From contig NZ_JNZY01000047.1 of assembly GCF_000717655.1 (NCBI RefSeq), positions 1-58,878 on the forward strand: a stretch of 58,878 nt of DNA. Direction: 5' to 3'. Origin of the DNA: Streptomyces katrae. Lineage in GTDB: Bacteria > Actinomycetota > Actinomycetes > Streptomycetales > Streptomycetaceae. Under the pieces are notes generated by a model. It had not been told where the DNA came from, made no database searches, and worked only from the letters and a program-made list of their open reading frames with translations. Each line of letters starts with the position of its first letter. Positions within the stretch are counted from its first letter, which is position 1. Shown here piece by piece: positions 53,256 to 58,878 of the stretch. The position numbers were made by a program, and so were the translations under genes.

Positions 53256-54585
53256 GAAGGGCGACCGCCTCCTTCACCTCCCGCTCCCGCAGCGCCCGTA
53301 CCACCGGGCCCGTCACCGCGGTCGTCACCAACGCCATCAGCACCAGCGCCGTGAACAGCTCCGCCCCGATCACCCCGAGCCCGAGCCCCACGTTCAGCAC
53401 CACCAGCTCCGTCACCCCCCGACAGTTCATCAGCGCGCCCAGCGTCACCGCGTCCCGTACCGGCTGCCCCGCCAGCAACGCCGCCCCGGTCCCCCCGCCC
53501 CACTTCCCGGCGACCGCGACGACCAGCACCACCCCCGCCCACCACCACGCAGCGCCGCCGCCCAGCAGCCCCACGTCCGTCTTCAGCCCGCTGCCGACGA
53601 AGAACAGCGGCAGCAGCACCGGCACCGCGAACTCCCGCATCCGCTCCGCCGCCTGCTCGACCACCGCCGTCCTCGGTACCACCGCCCCGAACACGAACGC
53701 CCCGAACAGCGCGTGCACCCCCATCGCATGCGTGGCGTACGCCGCCAGGCAGACCCCACTGCACAACCCCACGACCCCACCGGCATCCCCACCCGCACCC
53801 GCCGCCGACCCGGACCCCCACCGCCTCACACCCCACCCGAGCACGGGCCGCACCCCCCACCACATCCCCGCGAGGAACACCCCGGCCAGCACCCCCATCC
53901 CGAGGATCCCCCACGCGCTCCCGCCCCGGCCCCCTCCCCCCAGCGGATGCGCCATGGCCGTCACCAACGCCAGCAGGCACCACGCCACCACGTCCGCCAC
54001 CGCCGCACACGCCATCGCCAGCGTCCCCACCGGGGTCCCGTACAGCCCCTGGTCCTTCAGGATCCGCGCCAGCACGGGAAACGCGGTCACGCTCATCGCG
54101 ACGGCCACGAACAGCACGAACTCCGCGCGACCGACCCCCTCCGGCGCGAGCGACCCGTACATCGCCAGCGCCAGCAGACTCCCGAGCCCCAGCGGGATCC
54201 ACACGCTCGCCTGGCTCACCACCACCACGGCCCGGCCGCGCCCCCGCAGCAGCCCTACATCAAGCTCCAGGCCCACCAGGAACATGAACACCAGCAGCCC
54301 CAGGTTCCCCAGCACCCCCAGGTACGGAAGGACCTCGCCCGGCAACAGCCACCGGCTCCCAGCCGGCCAGAGCCATCCCAGCAGCGACGGACCCAGCAGG
54401 ATCCCCACCAGGATCTCCCCGACCACGGTCGTCTGCCCGAGCCTGCGCATCACGGCGGCCGCCACCCCGCACGCGAGAACGACGACGGGTACGGCAATCA
54501 GCACGGCTTCGAGCGGATCACGTGACGCTCCCACCACCACAGGCTTCCGCCGAGACCCCCACCCCGGCAACGAACCGCCCCACAC
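53248..54585 (-). CDS. Cation/proton antiporter (CPA2 family)
   Basis: 445 residues with about 12 hydrophobic segments. Family blocks: GEILVGILLGPSLLGWLWP, LLVFMFLVGLELDVGLLRG, ARILKDQGLYGTPVGTLAMA and LGALMNCRGVTELVVLNVGL. The exact start is unclear: the first 20 residues from GTG 54585 are not membrane-like and a later GTG may be used. The TAA stop lies inside a GTTAAC repeat, and another repeat cluster lies 17 bp upstream of the start. Confidence 0.88.
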   Translation of the reverse strand: MWGGSLPGWGSRRKPVVVGASRDPLEAVLIAVPVVVLACGVAAAVMRRLGQTTVVGEILVGILLGPSLLGWLWPAGSRWLLPGEVLPYLGVLGNLGLLVFMFLVGLELDVGLLRGRGRAVVVVSQASVWIPLGLGSLLALAMYGSLAPEGVGRAEFVLFVAVAMSVTAFPVLARILKDQGLYGTPVGTLAMACAAVADVVAWCLLALVTAMAHPLGGGGRGGSAWGILGMGVLAGVFLAGMWWGVRPVLGWGVRRWGSGSAAGAGGDAGGVVGLCSGVCLAAYATHAMGVHALFGAFVFGAVVPRTAVVEQAAERMREFAVPVLLPLFFVGSGLKTDVGLLGGGAAWWWAGVVLVVAVAGKWGGGTGAALLAGQPVRDAVTLGALMNCRGVTELVVLNVGLGLGVIGAELFTALVLMALVTTAVTGPVVRALREREVKEAVALRH

Positions 54586-54601
54586 TTCCAGGGGTCGGGG
54601 C

Positions 54602-54627
54602 GTTAACGCCGTTAACGCCGTTAACGG
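54602..54627. repeat. GTTAAC-type repeat cluster B (3 tandem units)
   Basis: Three 9-mers in tandem: GTTAACGCCGTTAACGCC followed by GTTAACGG. Lies in the gap between the antiporter and the TetR gene. Downstream of it the CCAAAAAGTA motif occurs twice, before the TetR promoter. Confidence 0.85.
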
Positions 54628-54844
54628 TCCGCCCTCCCAAAAAGTAATAGCGAAAACCGCCCCAGAACCCCACGAACCATCACCCGCCCCTCACCAAAAA
54701 GTACTTGTCGACTGGTTTTCTTTGCCGCCGCCCCACTAGATTGACCTTGCACGAGCATCCGCCGCAGCGACGACACCAGCTCGTAGCCCGGCAACAGGCA
54801 CCAACCGTCAGGCAACAGCGGGCGGCAAGCGGCAGGGAGAGCAG

Positions 54845-55519
54845 ATGGCAAGGGCCCGCCAGGAACGCGCCGAGATCACCCGGCAGGCGATCCTCGACGG
54901 CGCAGCCATCGCCTTCGACCGTTTCGGCTTCGGCGGCGCCAGCCTCAGCGACGTGGTCAAGCACGCCGGCGTCACCAAGGGCGCCCTCTACTTCCACTTC
55001 CAGTCCAAGGAAGCCCTCGCCCGCGCCCTGATGGACGAGCAGTTCCAGATCGCCGCAGGCGTCCCCGCCGTCGTGGAACCGGGTCTGCAGACCGTCATCG
55101 ACCTGACGCACCGGATGGCACACGGACTGCGCGCCAACGTCCGCATCCGCGCCGGCATCCGCTTGGTCATCGAGTTCGGCTCCTTCACCAACCCGGACCC
55201 GACCCCGTACAACGCCTGGATCGACACCGCGCACAGCTGCCTGAAGCCGGCCCAGGAGCGCGGCGACGTCCTCCCGGCGCTCGACGTGTACGGCCTCTCG
55301 ACGCTCCTCGTCGGCTCGTTCACCGGAATCCAGGTCACCTCACACGTCCGCACCGGCCGCGAGGACCTGCACACCCGGGTCGTCGACCTGTGGAACTTCC
55401 TGCTCCCGGGGATCGTGCCCGCGCACCGCATCCCCCACTTCGACCCGGCGGGCTCGCCCGCGTGCCGGGCCGAACTCGGTCTGCCCGCCTCGGAGTCCTC
55501 CGCGGTTCCGGTCGGCTGA
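54845..55519 (+). CDS. GBL receptor-family TetR regulator next to parAB (fourth)
   Basis: 224 residues. HTH GASLSDVVKHAGVTKGALYFHFQSKEALARAL is the ScbR/ArpA-type pattern; the ligand domain (IRLVIEFGSFTNPDPTPYNAWID, LLVGSFTGIQVTSHVRTGREDL) matches too. ATG 54845 follows GGGAG. A possible ARE-like stretch (GACTGGTTTTCTTTG) is 120 bp upstream. It is isolated from the main signalling island and may link butyrolactone signalling to replicon maintenance, or regulate elsewhere. Confidence 0.87.
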   Translation: MARARQERAEITRQAILDGAAIAFDRFGFGGASLSDVVKHAGVTKGALYFHFQSKEALARALMDEQFQIAAGVPAVVEPGLQTVIDLTHRMAHGLRANVRIRAGIRLVIEFGSFTNPDPTPYNAWIDTAHSCLKPAQERGDVLPALDVYGLSTLLVGSFTGIQVTSHVRTGREDLHTRVVDLWNFLLPGIVPAHRIPHFDPAGSPACRAELGLPASESSAVPVG

Positions 55520-55530
55520 CGACGTATCCA

Positions 55531-55595
55531 GGGCGGCCTCGCACACGCCGTGGCGAACCACGGGGGTGCTCGCTACGGCGTGTGCGAGGCCGCCC
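55531..55595. terminator. Long perfect hairpin terminator before parA
   Basis: Arms of 21 bp, GGGCGGCCTCGCACACGCCG plus T (55531-55551) and its exact complement (55575-55595), around a 23-base loop. It closes the TetR transcript and insulates parAB. Confidence 0.85.
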
Positions 55596-55651
55596 TGTCG
55601 CGTACCCGGTCCGGCCACAGCACCCCCGGGCACCCGTGCCTTCGCCCACTT

Positions 55652-55707
55652 CGTTAGCAAAACCCAAGCGTGGCGCCCACATCCGCCCACGAACGTTAGT
55701 AAAGTCC
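55652..55707. promoter_or_regulatory. Direct repeats in the parA promoter region
   Basis: CGTTAGCAAAACCC (55652-55665) and CGTTAGTAAAGTCC (55694-55707) are 42 bp apart, four helical turns. They end 5 bases before the parA ATG, and no ribosome site is visible. A likely operator for autoregulation by ParA or ParB. Confidence 0.5.
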
Positions 55708-55712
55708 CTCTC

Positions 55713-56984
55713 ATGACTTCGCCCTCGTCTCAGAGCGACCGAGAAAAGGTCGTCTCCAAGCTCCCCCCGTGGCTCCGCCAGGAGTTGAAAATCCGCACCG
55801 CGCAGCTGCGGGTGGACATCCAGGACGCCGTCCACCAGGGGATCGCCCACTGGAGCGCTCTCGCCTCCGCCCCCTCCCCCGTCGACACTTCGGGCGCCGA
55901 ATCGTTCTCCACCTGGCTGCCCGCCGGCCAGTGGGAGTCCTTCCGCGCCGGCTCCAAGGACCGCGGTGTCTCCCTCATCCAGGGTCTGGCCCAAGCGGTC
56001 CGCCTCTGGCTGGAGATGAATCCGGCGCCCACGGTCAAGCGGCCCTCCGTCGTACGCCGCATCGTCGTGTGCAACCAGAAGGGCGGCGTCGGCAAGACCG
56101 CCATCACCGCCGGCACCGCCGAGGCCCTCGCCGAGGACCCGGAGACCCTCCACCCGGTCCGCATCGCCCGCCAGCTGGCCCGCGCCGCGGCATCGGACGA
56201 GGGCAGGCAGAGCGACCAGGCGCCCCACCCCGAGACGACTCCCCTGGACCTGGAAGACCTCCCGGGCCTCGGCATGCGCGTCCTGCTGGTCGACTTCGAC
56301 CCCCAGGGCCACCTCACCAAGCAACTCGGCCAGCAGCCGCTGCCCATCGGCGGCGACAGCCTCACCTGCCACATGGCCGGCGAGGCCAAGGGCCCGCTCG
56401 CCGACCTGATCGTCCCCATCCCGGACCAGCGCTTCGGCAACCGCCTCCACCTGCTGCCCGCCTGCACGGACGCCTTCCTCCTCGACGTCCGCCTCTCCAC
56501 GGTCCGCGCCCGCGAGGCCGCCCTCGAACGCGCCCTGGCGCCCGTGGAATCCGATTACGACGTCATCCTCATCGACTGCCCCCCGAGCCTCGGGCTCAGC
56601 ATGGACGCCGCCATCTACTACGGGCGCCGCCGCGACACCGAACAGCCGGGCGCCTCGGGCGCGCTGATCGTCGTACAGGCGGAGGACTCGTCGGCCGACG
56701 CTTATGACCTCCTCACGTCCCAGATCAACGACCTGCGCGACGACCTCAGCCTCGACATCGACTACCTCGGCCTCGTCGTCAACCTCTACGACGGCCGCCG
56801 CGGCTACATCGCGACCTCCTCCCTCCAGGCGTGGATGGACATAAAGGATCCGCGCGTCGTCGCCGTCGTGCCGGACCTCAAGGAACAACGCGAAGCCGTC
56901 CGCGTGAAGCAGCCCCTCTTCGTCTACTCGCCCAAGGGCGACCAGGCGATCGCCATGCGCGCCCTCGCTAGGGAGATCTCATGA
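55713..56984 (+). CDS. parA: ParA-family partition ATPase
   Basis: 423 residues. A 115-residue N-terminal region (RQELKIRTAQLRVDIQDAVH, SFSTWLPAGQWESFRAGSKD) precedes the ATPase, as in plasmid ParA proteins that also bind their own promoter. Deviant Walker A VCNQKGGVGKTAITAG, A' motif LVDFDPQGHLTKQLG, Walker B YDVILIDCPPSLGLSMD. It powers segregation of ParB-bound DNA. ATG 55713 with no clear ribosome site. Overlaps parB by ATGA. Confidence 0.94.
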   Translation: MTSPSSQSDREKVVSKLPPWLRQELKIRTAQLRVDIQDAVHQGIAHWSALASAPSPVDTSGAESFSTWLPAGQWESFRAGSKDRGVSLIQGLAQAVRLWLEMNPAPTVKRPSVVRRIVVCNQKGGVGKTAITAGTAEALAEDPETLHPVRIARQLARAAASDEGRQSDQAPHPETTPLDLEDLPGLGMRVLLVDFDPQGHLTKQLGQQPLPIGGDSLTCHMAGEAKGPLADLIVPIPDQRFGNRLHLLPACTDAFLLDVRLSTVRAREAALERALAPVESDYDVILIDCPPSLGLSMDAAIYYGRRRDTEQPGASGALIVVQAEDSSADAYDLLTSQINDLRDDLSLDIDYLGLVVNLYDGRRGYIATSSLQAWMDIKDPRVVAVVPDLKEQREAVRVKQPLFVYSPKGDQAIAMRALAREIS

Positions 56985-57943
56985 GCAAGGCCGACAAACT
57001 CGGAGTCTCAGCATCCTTCGCGCGGGCCCAGCCCGTCGGCGTCAGCTCGCGCCGCGCGGCGATCGCGGAGGCCACCGGCGCCCCCACCTCCGGGGTGGTC
57101 CCGCCGTCCGAGGTCCCCATCGAGGCCCTCGCCCACAACCCGTTCAACCTCCGCGAGGACCTCACGGAACTCGAGGAGCTGGCCCAGTCCCTCGTCTCCC
57201 GCGGCCAGCTCCAGCCCCTCGCGGTCGCGACCCGCATGGCCTTCATGGAGGCCCACCCGGGCCAGACCGACGGGCTGGGACGCGCCCCGTACGTGGTCAT
57301 CGACGGCAACCGGCGCCTCGCGGCGGCCCAGCTGGCCGGCCTGAAGACCATGCACATCCACGTGAACGACGCCCTGTCCGCCTCCGCGGCGGACATCCTC
57401 GAGTCCGCCCTGATCGCCAATGTCCACCGCGTGGACGTGGCCCCGATGGACCAGGCGCGCGCCCTCCAGGAACTCGTCGACGTCCACGGCTCCCAGGCCC
57501 AGGTCGCCAAGCGCCTGGGCAAGACGGCGGCCTGGGTCTCGCAGCGCCTGACCCTCCTGAACCTCACTCCGAGCCTCCAGGAGAAGGTCGACACGGGCGA
57601 GCTCAAGGTCGAACCGGCCCGCCGCATCGGCCGCCTCCCGCAGGAGCACCAGGAGGCGGCGGCGGACGAGACCCTCAACACCGTCACCCCTCCCCGCCAA
57701 CGCGCTCACCCGGCGCCGACCGTTAACGGCGTTAACGCCGTTAACGCTGCCCCCGCTTCCCCCGCTCCCTCCGCTTCCCCCGCTCCCCCCGCTCCCCCGG
57801 CTCCTCCGGCTCCTCCGATGCCCCCCGCTCCCCGGATCACGATCGCTACGGACACCCCGGAAACGATCGCGGACGCCCTGACCGCCCACCTCACCCCGGA
57901 TGACCTCAAGGCCGTCACCGAGCTCCTGCTGCTGCGACTCTGA
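56981..57943 (+). CDS. parB: ParB-family partition protein with an in-frame VNA repeat
   Basis: 320 residues. ParB/Spo0J N-domain (VPIEALAHNPFNLREDLTEL, YVVIDGNRRLAAAQLAG as the CTPase/box II-like region) and HTH (GSQAQVAKRLGKTAAWVSQRL). After about residue 245 a linker begins with VNGVNAVNA, encoded by three GTTAAC 9-mers (57722-57748), then a PAPP-rich stretch and a short C-terminal helical domain (LTPDDLKAVTELLLLRL) for dimerisation. So the gene carries copies of the putative centromere repeat within itself. Confidence 0.93.
   Translation: MSKADKLGVSASFARAQPVGVSSRRAAIAEATGAPTSGVVPPSEVPIEALAHNPFNLREDLTELEELAQSLVSRGQLQPLAVATRMAFMEAHPGQTDGLGRAPYVVIDGNRRLAAAQLAGLKTMHIHVNDALSASAADILESALIANVHRVDVAPMDQARALQELVDVHGSQAQVAKRLGKTAAWVSQRLTLLNLTPSLQEKVDTGELKVEPARRIGRLPQEHQEAAADETLNTVTPPRQRAHPAPTVNGVNAVNAAPASPAPSASPAPPAPPAPPAPPMPPAPRITIATDTPETIADALTAHLTPDDLKAVTELLLLRL
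57722..57748. repeat. GTTAAC-type repeat cluster C, inside parB
   Basis: Three 9-mers, GTTAACGGCGTTAACGCC followed by GTTAACGCT, in frame in parB and encoding Val-Asn-Gly/Ala units. Confidence 0.85.
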
Positions 57944-57985
57944 GCGGGCATCCGAGGCAGCACCCACGACGGGGGCGCTGACGGC

Positions 57986-58003
57986 ATTAACGCCGTTAAC
58001 GCC
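57986..58003. repeat. GTTAAC-type repeat D, parB-tap gap
   Basis: ATTAACGCCGTTAACGCC in the 122-bp gap between parB and the Tap-like gene, upstream of its GGAGG ribosome site. Confidence 0.85.
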
Positions 58004-58065
58004 CCCACGTGCGTTTCATGTGCGTTCGGTCGTGCGATTCGCATAGGCTGCCCTTGGAGGTACCG

Positions 58066-58878
58066 ATGCCCAACGAACAAGAGAGCCTCTTCGCAGCGGT
58101 CGACGCCCTGATCGAAGAAGCCGCCGCCCAGGATCCACTGCCGCACCCGGACGAGCGCAAACGCCTGCGTGAAGCCGCGGGCCTGAGCCAGGACCAGATC
58201 GCCAAGGCCCTCTCCGTCCGCCGCGAGACGGTCACCTCCTGGGAAACGGGCCGCACGGCCCCCCGTCCTCCCAAACGCGCGGCATACGCCCGCCTCCTGG
58301 AGGGCCTCTCCACCCTCCACCCCATTAACGCCGTTAACGCCGGCCCCCCCACCCCAGCGCCCGCCGTTAACGCCGTTAACGCCGTTAACGCCGTTAACGC
58401 CGTTAACGCCGAAGCCTCCGCCCCTCCGCACCCCGAGGCGCACCAGGACAGCGCGGCGCAGGCCCCGGCACCCACCGTTAACGCCGTTAACGCCACCCCG
58501 CCGACGGCACCCACCATTAACGCCGTTAACGCCACCCCGCTCACCGTCGATGCCACGGCCGCCCCGGCGCTGAGCATTAACGCCGTTAACGCCGTCGCCC
58601 CGACCGCACCCGTGAACGCCCCCGCCGACGCCGAGCCCCCAGCCGCACCGGCGCCCCCGGTGACCGCCCCGCGCGCCGCAGGCGCCGCGGCCCCCACCCC
58701 CCCGGGGTCTGGGGCGCAGCCCCAGTTTCGGGAAGGGGCGGGTAGGGGAACAGCCCCGCAGGGCTCCACCCCCACGCCCCCCACCGTTAACGGCGTTAAC
58801 GCCGAGCCCCCGGAGGCGGCGACCCCGGCCCCCACCCCGACGCCCACCGTTAACGGCGTTAACACCCAGCCTCCGGCA
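58066..58878 (+). CDS. Tap-like telomere-associated HTH protein, N-terminal part (runs off the window)
   Basis: ATG 58066 has TTGGAGG upstream; open to the window end (271 residues visible). Residues 1-85 start MPNEQESLFAAVDALIEEAA and hold an XRE-type HTH: LREAAGLSQDQIAKALSVRR then ETVTSWETGRTAPRPPKRAA. From memory this resembles the N-terminus of Streptomyces Tap proteins, which recruit the terminal protein to telomeres of linear replicons; the diagnostic C-terminal part is outside. From residue 86 on it is low-complexity Pro/Ala sequence studded with INAVNA/VNAVNA units, all encoded by GTTAAC 9-mers in frame. A plain XRE regulator is the alternative. Confidence 0.7.
   Translation, partial: MPNEQESLFAAVDALIEEAAAQDPLPHPDERKRLREAAGLSQDQIAKALSVRRETVTSWETGRTAPRPPKRAAYARLLEGLSTLHPINAVNAGPPTPAPAVNAVNAVNAVNAVNAEASAPPHPEAHQDSAAQAPAPTVNAVNATPPTAPTINAVNATPLTVDATAAPALSINAVNAVAPTAPVNAPADAEPPAAPAPPVTAPRAAGAAAPTPPGSGAQPQFREGAGRGTAPQGSTPTPPTVNGVNAEPPEAATPAPTPTPTVNGVNTQPPA
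58324..58866. repeat. GTTAAC-type repeat cluster E, inside the Tap-like gene (7 sites)
   Basis: Sites at 58324-58341, 58366-58410 (five tandem 9-mers), 58477-58494, 58516-58533, 58576-58593, 58786-58803 and 58849-58866. All keep the same reading frame (ATT/GTT AAC GCC/GGC). The array continues up to the window edge, so more copies may follow. Confidence 0.88.
58701..58763. repeat. Dispersed Streptomyces-type GC repeat within the Tap-like gene
   Basis: CCCGGGGTCTGGGGCGCAGC, then CCCAGTTTCGGGAAGGGGCG and GGTAGGGGAACAGCCCCGCA. I recall this sort of sequence as a common intergenic repeat in Streptomyces genomes. Here it is read through in frame as GSGAQPQFREGAGRGTAPQG. It fits an insertion into a tolerant linker. 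Confidence 0.5.

Noticed and set aside
54695..54724. ARE site upstream of the fourth GBL-receptor-like TetR
   Set aside because: The right half fits (ACTGGTTTTCTTTG) but the left half is too poor to list as a feature.
53251..54739. Plus-strand frames over the antiporter
   Set aside because: His/Pro/Arg-rich shadows of a clear membrane protein on the minus strand.
58324..58866. Possible CRISPR array
   Set aside because: Repeats are 9-18 bp, spacing is irregular and the region is an open coding frame with a ribosome site; no cas genes.

Overview
The window is high-GC actinobacterial DNA and almost certainly comes from Streptomyces. GTG starts are frequent. There are three SARP activators, four TetR regulators of the gamma-butyrolactone (GBL) receptor type, an AfsA-type signal synthase, a type II polyketide synthase and a replication/partition set of the kind found on Streptomyces linear replicons. 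A large (probably linear) plasmid or a plasmid-like chromosome end fits best; no telomere is visible.

Layout. 1-3009: end of a LuxR regulator, an SDR, an alpha/beta hydrolase and a divergent TetR. 3014-31358: a biosynthetic cluster, mostly on the minus strand. It holds acyl-CoA carboxylase subunits (extender supply), two Sfp-type phosphopantetheinyl transferases, an acyl-CoA dehydrogenase, minimal type II PKS (KSalpha, CLF, ACP), C9-type ketoreductase, two didomain aromatase/cyclases, a flavin hydroxylase, a CoA ligase, a SnoaL-like protein, a type II thioesterase and an MBL-fold hydrolase. Mixed in are unusual type I/NRPS-like pieces: an acyltransferase whose catalytic Ser is Ala, a ketosynthase whose catalytic Cys is Glu, a tandem-ACP protein and a condensation/truncated-thioesterase protein. 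The likely product is an aromatic polyketide carrying an unusual acyl unit; I cannot name it.

30654-38019: a GBL/butenolide signalling island with three receptors, a SARP, an epimerase-like reductase, a P450 and AfsA. ARE-like palindromes lie in front of most of these genes. A set of TCGA heptamer pairs with 11-bp period (SARP boxes) lies upstream of the PKS operons. Together they suggest the cascade signal -> receptor -> SARP -> PKS operons.

38244-41693: a replication module of DUF6009 protein, P4-type helicase, Prim-Pol primase and an iteron array that is the best candidate origin. 41769-54585: ordinary metabolic genes (hydrolase/MarR, VOC, a decayed IS5-type element, acyl-CoA synthetase, gdhA, two DUF1772 proteins, GNAT, AraC, NmrA-like, flavoprotein, DinB, antiporter). 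54845-58878: a fourth GBL-receptor-like TetR, parA-parB and the start of a Tap-like HTH protein.

The most striking pattern is a family of GTTAACGCC/GTTAACGGC palindromic repeats scattered from 53041 to the window end. They sit between genes and also in frame inside parB and the Tap-like gene, where they encode Val/Ile-Asn-Ala repeats. I read them as a dispersed centromere (parS-like) array partly carried inside coding sequence.

Three copies of a MITE-like inverted-repeat element supply stop codons to flanking genes, and one has broken a flavin monooxygenase gene.
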